NCBI GenBank assembly: GCA_905221615.1 | Contig: CAJNDT010000002.1 | Span: 2,158,923-2,222,922 of the forward strand | Source of the DNA: Symbiodinium sp. CCMP2592 | Taxonomy: Eukaryota; Sar; Dinophyceae; Suessiales; Symbiodiniaceae | Length of the DNA stretch: 64,000 bases | Reading direction: 5' to 3' | In this document: positions 32,951 to 43,381 of the stretch, piece by piece | How positions within the stretch are numbered: position 1 is the stretch's first letter | Layout: the number at the start of each line of letters is the position of its first letter | Made by a program: the position numbers and the translations under genes | The notes under the pieces: generated by a model | The model's database searches: none | Seen by the model: only the letters and a program-made list of their open reading frames with translations | What the model was told of the DNA's origin: nothing

Positions 32951-33249
32951 GCCTGGTGTTTAGCGTCGAGGAAGGCCAGTCATGGCCAAGTTCGGGCATT
33001 GCTGTTCAATTCTTCGCATACTTAGATGTCTGTGGGCTGTACAAAAGCAGAGCTTGGCTGCAGTCAGTGTTTAGTATAACCAGATAGGGAGTATCAGGGT
33101 ACATCATGACTCTAGTGATTCGAACCTTCTCTGTTTATCTCTATGTGATATCTGTGTAGTGTCAAGTTGCACTGCGTGGTTTCAAGTTGCACATGTGGTC
33201 GAGATTATCCCAACCTCAACGACTGTTCGAGAGGGGTAGCATTACAGGA

Positions 33250-33350
33250 ACCTGATTAAGAAACCCTGGGTCTTTATTGGGGTTCTTCATACGAGCCCTA
33301 ATATTTTTTGGTTATAGGGCCAGGATTATTAATTAATCTGGTTCCTTCAA
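33250..33350. mobile_element. Foldback family H
   Basis: AACCTGATTAAGAAACCCTG left and AATTAATCTGGTTCC right; a second copy lies at 50276. Confidence 0.72.
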
Positions 33351-33366
33351 TAGAACCCAAAGTCAG

Positions 33367-33446
33367 GCTCATGGGTGCCCCGCCGGAAGAGGCGAAAGCA
33401 GACACGCAGCCTGCCAGCATCGGCACGTTGATGCAAGGGCTCAAAG
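33367..33446 (+). CDS. Exon-like island, possible start exon
   Basis: A GTCAG acceptor or a start ATG at 33371 gives MGAPPEEAKADTQPASIGTL MQGLK, ending at a GT donor (AAAG|GTTGCT). It follows a family H foldback. Codon use is strongly GC-biased. Joining in phase to AAGAAGTTTCTGAGG at 34081 is possible and would end at TAG near 34138. Confidence 0.32.
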
Positions 33447-34071
33447 GTTGCTAGAGTTTGTGGATTTCGGATGTTTGTTATTGTTGTGTTTTTTTAGTTT
33501 TGGTTCGTGGGATTCCGGTGTTGACCTCGCCGAATAGAACTCTACATCTGCCTTGGACATAACTGTACCGCTGGTGTAGCCCGGGCTTGCATAGTCCATT
33601 TGTTTTCCCCATACTGCCGGGGTCATGTGCGCAGTTCCGGTTTGACTGTGTAATCCCAGAGCTTTGGCAAGCCTGACGGCCGTGGGCCGTGGTCATAGTG
33701 CTACTGATAACGGTAACCACGAGGATCAACGATGAGCAGGATGATGGCTCGAAGTGTCCACTTTCATGCGAATAGCATCTAAATCTAAAAGAAACTTCAA
33801 ACCAAGTGCCAGCCCAGTTCTTGCTGAGGGACACATATAATAGTCTAAGTTAACATGCTAAGGAACGCAGTTTGAATCTGCTACCTGTCTTTGCCATTCC
33901 AAGCTTAACCAACGTCCTCAACATGAGGCTTTACAGTGTGCCCTCAAGCCCTGAAAACCTAAACGCTAGACCTTCGCAGGACCTCCCATAAATCCTTAAA
34001 GCGAAGCCTCATAGAACCTCCATAAATCCTGAAAGAGAACGCTCGTAGGACTCCCGTAAATCCTTATAGAG

Positions 34072-34218
34072 AAGCCCGAGAAGAAGTTTCTGAGGACTGG
34101 CCACCTCGAGTGCCTCTGCCATCTCGTAACGGCCTACCTTAGGCAGCTGCAGCAGAGAGCAGCGCTTTGGCTTTGGCGGCCTTTGTTTGAGGGTTCCTTG
34201 AAGCGTTCCTTTCGGGGT
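34072..34218 (+). CDS. Exon-like island with upstream tandem duplicates
   Basis: The frame KPEKKFLRTGHLECLCHLVT AYLRQLQQRAALWLWRPLF is open to TAA near 34216; a second frame (EVSEDWPPRVPLPSRNGLP) is also open and fits the preceding island better. The bases just upstream are a roughly 33-base unit present three times from 33987. Confidence 0.3.
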
Positions 34219-35433
34219 TCTAAAAGGGATGACAGGTAACTGAGTCCGTGAGAGAGAGAAAAGGGATCTATAATAAAGGTTGAGGATTCATATACAGTTG
34301 GGGGTGAAGGGTTTGGGTGGGTTGACGGTTGGGGCTTTCGCTTCAGGGCTTTGAGGGCTTTTGGGATTCTGTGTTTGGGTTTGGGCTTGAGCATCTGGGA
34401 AAGTTGGTATGTTGTCCTCGGTTTTTTTGCTGACGCTTTGGGACTTAGGCTGTTGTGATCATTAGGTATGCTGGTTGTGCCACTTAAGGCAGTACTCGCA
34501 ATCTGTTTCATAGGCAGCGTGGATGCAAAGGGTAAGGGGTTTCGGGAAATGCCGAGGTCGGGTTACGGGTTTCACGGTGGGGGCCCCCTCAAACCCCCAT
34601 GCTCTTCGATGGTCCCTGATATCCTGTGGTCCTTTACCCAGAGACTGGGGCACCGCAGACTCCGAACTCGTAGTCCCACAACCCGGAATGTTCTAATCCC
34701 CATCACTCTTTCTGCCGAAACCCTAGAAAGCTTACAAAGCCTCAAACCCCAAAGCGGTCTGAGTTGTGAGGGTGTAAAGCCCCTGAACCCCTCAAGCCCC
34801 TGTGGAACCCTTGCAGAACCTCTAAGAACAAGAACTCGAACTATTCCAGAACCATGATGAAGCCCCTTAATTAAGCTGATGCACCGAAAGACGAGGAAAC
34901 AAAGTGGCTGTCGTCTCCGGAGAATGCAGAGTTGGCTCTTCGGCTAGAGTTAATGGGGGTCAGGGTATCCCTAACATGGACCCTGCATAGCAGGGTAGGT
35001 TTTTTTCGTTATTTGGGGGTCGGAGTTCGGGGATGAAAGGCTAAGGGCACAAGCTGCTAGTGTCAAGCTTGAGGGCTGAGGTACTTGAGCTTCGTTTAGG
35101 GGGTTCGGGGCTCAGTTCTTTTGGCGTAGTTGGGTGAATCGCCCCGGAGAGTGCACCGTTCTTTGAGGCCCGAAGCAGATGCAGCACAAAGGGGGCTGCT
35201 TTACCTCTGTAGTTCCGCTGAATTCTTCAAGAACGTGTTGAACGCTTCGCCGAACCGATCGCGAGATTCACATAACTACAGCTTGCCATCCATAAGGGAA
35301 GTCCACCTTCCGACAAGCATGGCCACAAGTTGTTAAGAATTTCGCTCGCCCCCCACCAATCTATGCACCTCGTTTGGGCAATGCTTCCCTAAGCGCTCAG
35401 CTCTGCCTCAAACATCCAGGCCGGTAGAATCCC

Positions 35434-35640
35434 TAAACTCTGAACCCTATACCCTAAACCCAAACCCCAAAACCCTATACCCACAACCCCTGAACCCAAA
35501 ACCCTAAACCCTAAACCCCAAACCCCTAATCCCTAAACCCTAAACCCCAAAACCCTAAACCCACAACCCTGGACCCTAAACCCCTAAACCCTAAACCCTA
35601 AAACCTAAACCTAAAAAAAAACAAAGAACCCTAAACCTTC
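35434..35640. repeat. Telomere-like array filling a candidate intron
   Basis: CCCTAAA, CCCCTAAA and CCCAAAA variants occupy almost all of 35434-35640. Imperfect direct repeats lie on both sides (35411-35428 and 35652-35669). Confidence 0.85.
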
Positions 35641-35660
35641 AGCTGGGCCCAAACACCCAG

Positions 35661-35745
35661 GCCGGCAGATGCCGCGCCGCCTTCCAAAAGCAGCGACCTG
35701 TTGCAGAGATGGCGAAGCAGGCCGCCGAGGGGCCCAGGGATACTT
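35661..35745 (+). CDS. Exon-like island after a telomere-repeat intron
   Basis: An ACACCCAG acceptor opens GCCGGCAGATGCCGCGCC. The frame with the most regular codons reads AGRCRAAFQKQRPVAEMAKQ AAEGPRDTF, but the other two frames are open and one fits the upstream side. Unidentified. Confidence 0.28.
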
Positions 35746-35799
35746 TCAACACAGGGCTTCGGGTTTAGGGTTAGGGGTTTAGGGTTTAGGGTATACTAT

Positions 35800-35897
35800 A
35801 GGAGCCTCAAAAATTACCAATCTATTTCGGGGGCCCCTTATTGCATTTACAGTATAATGGGCTCCAAGACCCTGTTCTAATCTTTTTTTCGCCCCCT
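35800..35897. mobile_element. Foldback family B
   Basis: Contains the family core TTATTGCATTTACAGTATAA and GGGCTCCAAGACCCTGTTC. The ends are degraded. Confidence 0.6.
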
Positions 35898-36419
35898 AAA
35901 TTAGCCTAAACCCTGGGATGCTCTGAATACACAGTTTTCGGGCCACTTGGTTGCATCTGGGGTCTGCTCAACACCAGCACCAACACTTAGGGTTTGGGGT
36001 TTAGGGGCAGCCAGCAAGCCCGGGTTCAAAAGGGGTTTAGGGTTTAGGGAGGGACACCAAACATAAACACCACGAGCCGCGTGGTACGCTGAAGTAGGAC
36101 ACATGCGCTTGCATCAGAAGTGGGTATAAACTCGTCATAGTCTAGTACTGGTGGTCTCGCAGTAATCGTGACGTTAGTTTGGGCTTGGCTACCACCTGAA
36201 GCTTCGTTGAGCTGGGTTTGCGGCACAGGGTGGCTGGCTTCGGTGAGCACAGTCATTGTATGCTAAAGTAAATTGCATTATCTGATATGAGATGACCTTA
36301 TAGTACACTATAGTACCTTTAGTCAGTCAAGCCTAGCACAAGAGCTTGCAAGGCTTAGCTCGAAGCGGAGTGCCGAGTTGGGGACTCCCTTCAGAGGGCG
36401 ATAGCTCGTGGATCTTGTC

Positions 36420-36530
36420 ATATGGGTAGTTGTCAACATTAGGGTCCCCTTTTGGGTACCCTAAATAATAGGTGCCGTATTATAATAGGGACCCCAAAAG
36501 GGACCCCAATTTTGACAACCACCCATATGG
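36420..36530. mobile_element. Foldback family D with long ends
   Basis: CATATGGGTAGTTGTCAACA left and TTTTGACAACCACCCATATG right, both bordered by CATATG. Confidence 0.88.
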
Positions 36531-36828
36531 CTATAGCAAACGTGTATGCATTGGAATTTGCCGGCTGTGTCTGGTTCTCACAAAGCCAGCACAAAATCCT
36601 CAATTTCCCCCGAAGCCCGAGCCCTAAGCTCCCGGTATATTCCTCGAGATCTGCGCTTTCATCGATGCTAGCTGGACGGCTTGTAGCATGTCGACTTAGA
36701 AGATTCTAGTCGGAGTAGGAGTAGCCAGGAGTGTCGGCACCATGAGATGCAGGGTCATCAGACGAATGAAAAGTAATGGTTAGGAACAGCCGTCGTCGTA
36801 ATGACACCCGAACTCAAAACCTGAAAAG

Positions 36829-36967
36829 TTGTGGATCATCATAACAGCTGCGATGCCTGCTGCAATGAGAAGGCAAAGCCGGATCCGTCGGAAAAGGACG
36901 CTCACGATGCTCGTCTCTGGGAACCGGAGGATCTTCCCGAAGAACCCTACAATTTCTGCAGTGGTTC
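36829..36967 (+). CDS. Exon 1 of four-exon candidate gene (acidic, Cys-containing)
   Basis: The frame VVDHHNSCDACCNEKAKPDP continues through an acidic segment (ARLWEPEDLPEEPYNFC) and ends at a GT donor (TC|GTATTC). It joins the exon at 37143 in frame. No family recognised. A competing frame (starting MWIIITAAM) is longer, but its composition is less protein-like. Confidence 0.38.
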
Positions 36968-37142
36968 GTATTCTGGTGCAGGGTTTACGGTCTCGCACTG
37001 AGGCTCTAGTGCTTGGCAACTTATCTTTCAGCCGAGGCTTGGGGTGGATCCCCCGCAGGATCGTTGCAGTCTTGGGTTTAGACTTTGGGGAGTTGCTGCC
37101 CGCCCACGACCTGGGTGATTACATCTGGTGACGTTTCGGCAG

Positions 37143-37218
37143 GGACGACGAGGAAAAATCGATTCCAATTGAGCTGCCCCCTGTGGCGCCCAGCCACGTG
37201 GTCATGACTACGAGCATT
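37143..37218 (+). CDS. Exon 2 of four-exon candidate gene
   Basis: Acceptor CGGCAG, frame DDEEKSIPIELPPVAPSHVV MTTSI, ending at a GA donor (ATT|GAATCC). The next exon begins GAAGCC, so GAA.CC flanks the 61-base intron. Strong GC bias at third positions. Confidence 0.45.
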
Positions 37219-37279
37219 GAATCCAAGCAGCCTCCCCTATTTTCGGAAATTTGCCCCCATGCAATCCACGGTGCCTAAG

Positions 37280-37353
37280 GAAGCCGTGAAGATGTGCTCC
37301 GAGCTGCGAGCTGTCCTGCAGAAGGTTTTCGGAGAGAAGAGGCTGCAGCCTGA
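37280..37353 (+). CDS. Exon 3 of four-exon candidate gene
   Basis: Acceptor CCTAAG, frame EAVKMCSELRAVLQKVFGEK RLQPE, helical and amphipathic. A GC donor (GA|GCGCTG) joins in frame to 37922. Confidence 0.45.
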
Positions 37354-37756
37354 GCGCTGCATGGGTTTTGGGAGCTCCTTCGAGGATCAGGTCTTGGGCC
37401 TCGTGATTAGGACAGGCTTGAATAGTTTGACTATAAAACATGAGGGGTTCAACCCTGGCCAGCAGGTTTTGGGCTCCTTTATCATACGATCATAGTAGGG
37501 GTTCAACCTTTGACCAGTACCCCCGCCGTGAGTGAAGGTACCCCGGCACTGGCGCTTCGAACCTGGTCATGTGCTTGATTTTCAAGACCTGCAAACCCTG
37601 TGAATCCACGGCAGCTGTATACCTGAAGAGCCCCGAATTCAAGCTTGCCTGTAGACTGGCGCTTCATTATCGGACTTCACTTTTAAGGTTGCCGGACGGT
37701 GTAGGAGTGATTCTTGTCAGTTGGTCCAGAGGGCCAGGCTGATCTGCCATGCGAGG

Positions 37757-37856
37757 GCCCAGAGAGCCCAATACCCCTGAATCCTTAAATTATAAGGGGG
37801 TTCATATTATGATTTAAGCTATATTCCTTTATTAAGGGGTATTCGGCTCTCTGGGC
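37757..37856. mobile_element. Foldback family C
   Basis: GGCCCAGAGAGCCCAATACC and its complement CGGCTCTCTGGGC frame an A/T-rich core with GGGGGTTCATATTATGATTT. Confidence 0.8.
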
Positions 37857-37921
37857 AATCAAGTCCTGAACCCTTTGCACTAAAGCATTCAAGCACCCGA
37901 AAAACACCAATGCCCCACCAG

Positions 37922-38006
37922 GTGTGACGACTGGATGAAGAACTCCGGCCGACCCAAGCTCCGCGCCTTCATGAAGGACTGCCTCAAGCGCACGCGGGCG
38001 GCATGA
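37922..38006 (+). CDS. Terminal exon of four-exon candidate gene
   Basis: Acceptor CACCAG, then CDDWMKNSGRPKLRAFMKDC LKRTRAA and TGA at 38004-38006. The basic C-terminus contrasts with the acidic first exon. The combined protein from 36829 is about 124 residues plus unknown upstream exons. Function unknown. Confidence 0.48.
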
Positions 38007-39006
38007 GGTTCTATGGGGTTTGGGAGTGTGAAGTTGGGGAGTTTACGGGCTTAGGTATCAGAACATTACAGCCCGGATGCAAAGAAGGTTTGAGGTACCT
38101 CTTCGTCGCTGTTGTCATCAAACCTGAATTCTGTGAGCGCGCCTGAATTCTGTGAGCATGCTGAGCGGAGCGTGCCATTGTGCACAGCATGTTATGCCGG
38201 CCAGCATCAGGGAGCTGGATGCAAACGTTTGGGAAAGGGCTTCGGGGATGTTTAGGTTTTGGTCAGAGTATTTTGCACCTTTATGGGGCTTAGGGTCTCG
38301 AGTTTTGGGGGTTAGCCCTCTGCAGGCAGCACCGCAGAAATATGTGACGGAAGCACTTTGCACTTCCCTTGTCCGGCTTCTGCGAAGCTGAACCTGATGC
38401 TGCTTGAGTGCTAGGTTCGGGGCCTTCCCTGAAGCCTGGTTTGAGAAGGACAGTAATTCACAGTGGCGTTTCTTACACTCCACTACCTGCATACATGTCA
38501 GAGTGAAACCCAAAAGTTGATCTGGTGGCACGACAGACCGCCCTGAGCCTCCAAGGCAACGAATTCCGAGCAACGTGACGTGGCTGCAATGTGCCCCTAG
38601 CTAAGAAACCCGAAGCCCCAAATCTTTAAGAGGTCCGAGTCCGACCCGACATGTTCCCCCTGCCGATCGTGAGTAGGGCCTGGGGATACATTCTGGCTGA
38701 AGTCCGGAGCTAGGCTCCGAAGCAAAGGGAATTCGGCCCAAAAGGCTTTTCAGCAGGTTGCATCGCTATTGGGGGTTGTTTATGGGTTTTCGTTGTAGTT
38801 AGTTGTCCTAGTTGTGGTTGCACCCGGCCGAGTTTAGAAGTGACATGAAGTAGCACGCATTACTATGGTAGCTCGAGAACATCGCGGCAGTCGTGTCGTA
38901 GTAGTTCGTAGTAGTAGCAGTCGTAGCAGCAGCAGTGGCCCGAACAATGGCCAGGGCGGCAGTTTAGGGTTTAGGGTGTCCATACTAACATCGTAAAGGT
39001 TCGTCA

Positions 39007-39075
39007 CCCCCCTAAACCCTAAACCCTAAACCCCTAAACCCCTAAACCCTAAACCCTAAACCCCTGAACCCTAAA
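39007..39075. repeat. Telomere-like array
   Basis: CCCTAAA and CCCCTAAA units in tandem. Confidence 0.88.
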
Positions 39076-39331
39076 CCTGCCCTCCACCATGGAACCCTGG
39101 GCCTTGCATCCGGAAGCCCAGTCAAGAAATCAGTCCAGACACCGGGAAGCCCACGCCCGAAAGGCCGTAATGCCGTCGAAGCCCTGAGTCCTGAAGGCCG
39201 AATCCTCGCAAGTGCAGACGGAAAAGAGCCCATAAAAAAAAAAAAAAACAAAGAAGGCCGAATCCTCACACCCCAAACCCAAAACCCTAACTTGCCAGCC
39301 CCGAGCCGCAAGCCAAAAGTCGAAAGCCCTA

Positions 39332-39438
39332 ATATAGGGGTCTTTAATAAGTACCTATATCATTTTCGGGGGGTGCCTTATTATATTTATGATATATTAT
39401 ACCCCAAAACACTATTCGAATGAGTAAGGCCCCTACAT
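39332..39438. mobile_element. Foldback family B
   Basis: Ends CTAATATAGGGGTCTTTAA and AGTAAGGCCCCTACATTA, inverted to each other, with CCCCAAAACACTATTCG inside. An exon-like island follows at 39475. Confidence 0.78.
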
Positions 39439-39474
39439 TAAGCCCAAAATGGCCTGAAGCTTCTCCGACCCAAG

Positions 39475-39551
39475 GGCTCTCCTTGCCATGCATGCCGTGC
39501 AGTGGGCTGTTACTCACCCCGAGATTCGCGAGGAGCACGACGCCCTGAGCC
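39475..39551 (+). CDS. Exon-like island, possibly of the TPR-like gene
   Basis: Acceptor CCCAAG; frame ALLAMHAVQWAVTHPEIREE HDALSR; GT donor (C|GTTCAT). Helical and GC-biased. Membership of the downstream TPR-like gene is inferred only from strand and proximity. Confidence 0.35.
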
Positions 39552-39929
39552 GTTCATTTAGGGCCGCAAAAACCTCAATGCTTCGGTTTATGGAGGTTCA
39601 AAAGCTTATGGTGAGAGGCAAGTGAAGCATGTGAGAATTTTTGCGAGAGTTGGCAGTCTAGGTGTTGTTCACATTGTGGCCCGGAATCTCTCGAGCGACG
39701 TTTGTTCCAGTGTTTTGTTCTTCCTGTCCTTCGTGTTCTTGGCGGCATTGTGATGTTGCCCGGTTTTGTTCAACTATGCCATGGTATCCCACAGGCAAAA
39801 TTGGAAAGCTATCCTCTCAATGTCATGTGTCCACAGCTTGTCTTGCTGGGACTGTTTATTCTTGTCACACCTAACACACCTGCTGTGTGCTCAGACGCAA
39901 AGGTGCGCCAGTACCCAATCTATTCTGCA

Positions 39930-40010
39930 TACACACACATATACATACATACATGCATACATACACACATACACATACGTACATACATACATACATACAT
40001 GTGAATATGT
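39930..40010. repeat. (ACAT)n microsatellite
   Basis: ACATACAT and ACAC units over about 80 bases. Confidence 0.9.
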
Positions 40011-40663
40011 ATACCCGTAGCGACACTCTATCCTGACTCCGAGCCCTAAATTCTAGCATCGGCCCACTACCGTCGTGGAAATCTAAGGACGACAGCCTCG
40101 TCGTCGACGACCTGAGTAGTCTTGGGCGATCTAGCTGCACGTGTTGGTCAATGCTGCTTTGTGGGTTTGGGCGGGTTTAGAGGCTATGGGGTCTGGCGGT
40201 TTGGTGTTAATATCGGGCTTTAGGATTTACGGCCACGTGCGCGTGAGTTTTTGGCATTCAGCAGACGCGAGAGCTGAAGTTTCCAGGTGAGGCGGGCATG
40301 AATTCATCGCAGCCCCTCCTCAAAAAGGGTCCTTTGCGTGCAGTCTTTTGCAGGCATATTTCTGCTGCTTTAGATGCGTGTTTCTCTGAGCTGTTGCGTT
40401 GGTCCACGGTTCGTTGCCTACCGGGCTCGGGGTTTCAGGCTTTCGCGGGGTTTTCATGGAGTCTTGAAGTCTTTGCTTAGGTGCGGATTCAGGGCTTGTG
40501 ATGCAGGGAAGAGAGGTTTCTCCGAGCCCTGGGTTCAACTTCAGAACTGCAACATCCTAACCACTGAAGTCAACTTCTTCCTCCTTCGTTTTGAAGCAGT
40601 GGTTTACAGTTTGAGGCAAAAACCCTAAGCCCTAAACACTAAGCCCTAAACCTGTTTTTCAAG

Positions 40664-40755
40664 GACAGCCTGCTCCAAGCTGGAGCTCTACGACATCGCA
40701 GAAAAGGCTTTTCAAGAAGCTGTCCGTGCCTTCCACGCCGGCTGCCCAGAGAGGA
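40664..40755 (+). CDS. Exon-like island with TPR-like helix pair
   Basis: Acceptor TTCAAG; frame TACSKLELYDIAEKAFQEAV RAFHAGCPE. The spacing of Tyr, Ala, Ala and Phe is like half of a tetratricopeptide repeat. The downstream donor is not clear; a GA donor near 40752 would suit the next exon's phase. Confidence 0.38.
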
Positions 40756-40811
40756 CTCGAGAACGATACTAAAATGAGGAGGTATGGATGGGAAGAACTG
40801 GGAATAGCATC

Positions 40812-40893
40812 CCCTTGTGGACCCTATTTAGCTATAATGGCTCTGCTATAATGTGCACCAACACCTTGTTCTAGTTTTCGAGGCCCCTATATT
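40812..40893. mobile_element. Foldback family B, partial
   Basis: The right half ACCAACACCTTGTTCTAG and GAGGCCCCTATATTA match the family; the left half is rearranged. Confidence 0.5.
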
Positions 40894-41370
40894 ACTCAAT
40901 GGTCATGCCATGTTATGTTCCGTTGTGTTCATCAGTTCCTGCCATGTGAGATGAAAGATGCATGATACCGTGCCCGGCTATTCAACTCATGTCTTAGGTT
41001 TTTGCGAGCAATGTTCAGGCAAGGTTTAGCACTTTTAAAGCAGCCTCAGGCATTTGATCTGGTACTTCTGGTTCAATGCATGTAGGGTCTTCTGTTTCGA
41101 TGTTCAATGGCGTGCCAGATGCCATCTGGGTTTAGGGCTCACTGTTGGCCCCCACGCCTTGAATCCAAAAGTCTCGAAGCCATACTCTCAAAAGGGAATA
41201 GGGTGGACCGGGACCCCTACCCTATAATGGGCTATATAATGGGCATATACTAGCTATAAGGGTATATACCTATAGGGGTCCTTATTAAAGGTCCCTCCTT
41301 TTACCCCTGGAATCTCGCAATTCGCTGAGATCTTAACTCAGAAACCCCCCAGTCTTACTGTTGATGATAT

Positions 41371-41471
41371 GGGAGTTTCCGAAAATAGGGGTAGCTTATT
41401 TTGGGGTCCTCATACCAAGGATCCTACTATTTAGGGTGCTATGTTAGTGTCCCCTATTTTCGGAAACTCCC
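41371..41471. mobile_element. Foldback family A with ATAT duplication
   Basis: Ends GGGAGTTTCCGAAAAT and ATTTTCGGAAACTCCC. Flanked by ATAT at 41367-41370 and 41472-41475. Confidence 0.88.
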
Positions 41472-41783
41472 ATATAGATCCTGCACTACCTTAAGGACCC
41501 TAAAACTACGGGAATTATGGTGTCTTCCTTATTGTGGGTAATACGGTAATGCAGGATTTATGTCATCAACCGTAGGCCCTAAACTCTTAGACACTGAGGC
41601 CCGAAAGCTTCAACAGCAAAAAGCCGTTCCACACGGCCCTCCACCGGTTGGGGGAACTAAATCATGTACGCTGGAGATTCCCGTGATAGCTCTCAGGTCT
41701 GTTTTAAGGCAGTTGAAGGTTCAGGCGCTTTGGGATTCAGGTGAAGGACTTGGGGTCTTAAGTTTTCTTAGCGGGTTTAAGAT

Positions 41784-41900
41784 TATAGTAGAAGCCCCAA
41801 AGTTGGAAACCTCATAGCCTCAATCCTTAAGAGTAATGTATAGGGAATCCCACCACTATTTGGCCTTACTCCGGTTTCCAACTTTATGCGGTTTACTACA
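41784..41900. mobile_element. Foldback family E
   Basis: TATAGTAGAAGCCCCAAAGT left and AACTTTATGCGGTTTACTA right, with the same GTATAGGGAATCCCACC core. Confidence 0.85.
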
Positions 41901-41947
41901 ACCCTAAACCTACACCCTAAGCCCTAAACCCTGGGGTTTAGTTTAAG

Positions 41948-42039
41948 ATTCATGGCCTCGCAGCTTGAGGCCAGAAGCTGGGACACGGAGAACAAGCCTG
42001 CCATCGGCCTCGTCCTTTACAACTACTCGGAGCCTTGGC
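41948..42039 (+). CDS. Exon of TPR-like candidate gene
   Basis: Acceptor GTTTAAG; frame FMASQLEARSWDTENKPAIG LVLYNYSEPW, ending at a GT donor (C|GTCGTGG) that joins in frame to 42298. CGTGG occurs at both edges of the intron. The ATG at 41952 might also be a start. Confidence 0.45.
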
Positions 42040-42297
42040 GTCGTGGGTTTCGGTGTCATGGGTCATGCTAGGGAACAGAGGTTCTTGCTGCCCTAAACCT
42101 TAAACCTTAAACCACAACCCTAAACGACAACCCTAAACCCTAAACCCTAAGAGCACCTTTCGTCTATTGTGTCGACGTCGGCTCTGGGGTTGTAGGGCTG
42201 TAGCACTTGCATCCATGATGCCACCCCTTTCGTGGAGCATTCCGCCTTATGCCCCGAACCTAGACCTACACCTAAACATCGTCGCAACGACTCCAAG

Positions 42298-42332
42298 CGT
42301 GGAGCGCCGCCGATTTTACAGCATCCGGTAGA
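42298..42332 (+). CDS. Short exon of TPR-like candidate gene
   Basis: Frame WSAADFTASGR ending at a GA donor (AGA|GATCTC). The next exon begins GATCTGCTG, so GATCT spans the 57-base intron. Confidence 0.42.
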
Positions 42333-42389
42333 GATCTCAGCAAGAGCTGTCCTTTAAGAAGCACCCACGGTTTGCACCCTTCCTCGCAG

Positions 42390-42473
42390 GATCTGCTGCT
42401 TCAGCTGGGTCGCTTCGACGAAGCAGAGTCCACCTGCCGAAAAGCCATGGAACACCATGTCGCTCGGCTGAGG
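42390..42473 (+). CDS. TPR-motif exon
   Basis: Acceptor CTCGCAG; 28 codons DLLLQLGRFDEAESTCRKAM EHHVARLR; GT donor (AGG|GTTTCG). LLLQLGRFDEAESTCRKAM follows the tetratricopeptide pattern (L.LGR.DEA...C.KA). TPR proteins act as scaffolds. The remaining exons and function are unknown. Confidence 0.5.
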
Positions 42474-42541
42474 GTTTCGGGTTTTGGGGTTTAGAGCTCC
42501 ATGATTGTTCTACAGCCGGGCATGACGTTTCGAATGCCTGC

Positions 42542-42544
<3 letters not shown>

Positions 42545-42572
<28 letters not shown>
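42545..42572. repeat. (GA)n microsatellite
   Basis: GAGAGA run of about 28 bases. Shorter GA runs occur at 30810-30832 and 48840-48870. Confidence 0.9.
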
Positions 42573-42573
<1 letters not shown>

Positions 42574-43330
42574 CTCCATGATGATGAGTTCTCCAGTCTG
42601 CTACTCATTTGGCGCGGCGTCCTGCGCAAAGTGCGGACACATGTCTTTCCCGACAGAGTCGCTGTAGACCGGATGCAAGGGGGCTCCATGGTGTCATGTA
42701 GTTCTATGTTGGAACGGGGGGCTTAGGCTTAGGGTTGGTTCAACAAGCAGATGACTTTGCCGAGGTTTTTGCATATAAGCCGTTAGGGTTGATGGGTGTG
42801 TCTGGGTAAGGTTCAGTCAGTTTAGTCGTAGTACTGGGTGTTACAGGCGTTGATAGGTCTTGAGAAGCTTGGTGTAGAGACGTAATATAAGGCAACATCA
42901 AAACAGTTACACCGATTGGACGGCGACAAAGGGACGCGCCTTGTTGCACGGGTAATGGTAGGAGAACGAGGTCTCCCACTCTTGCGGTAAGCTTTTGCTG
43001 TTCTCCAATTAACCCAGTACTTGAACCAGGCCTTGTGCTTCGCACGAGGATATGTATATTTTTCGCAATTTGTTGAGTCATGTACCGGTTTTGATTCTAC
43101 TAGCGAACTAGTGACAAGCCTCTGCCTACCTTGCAGCCACGAAACTCCGATGGAGGATGCAAGCAGCACCCTGTTTGACCTTACCGAACAGGTGCAATGC
43201 AGGTTTCCCCCCCCGGCCGAAATGTGGCGGCAGGAGACTCCGTGCCCCAAAACTCCAAAACCCTACATGACGTAGGCAGTGAATTTCCGGAGTAGGCTCG
43301 AAAGAGACGTGTGCTAAGGACGCAGGCGAG

Positions 43331-43381
43331 GAGTACGCTGCTCGTCTGCACGTTCGGCGTCACGCCCTATCCTTCCGGTTT
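43331..43381 (+). CDS. Exon-like island
   Basis: Acceptor GGCGAG then EYAARLHVRRHALSFRF. Short, GC-biased, unidentified. Confidence 0.25.

Noticed and set aside
35434..35640. Chromosome end (true telomere)
   Set aside because: The repeats are degenerate, occur in both orientations at many internal places and are flanked by unique sequence on both sides.
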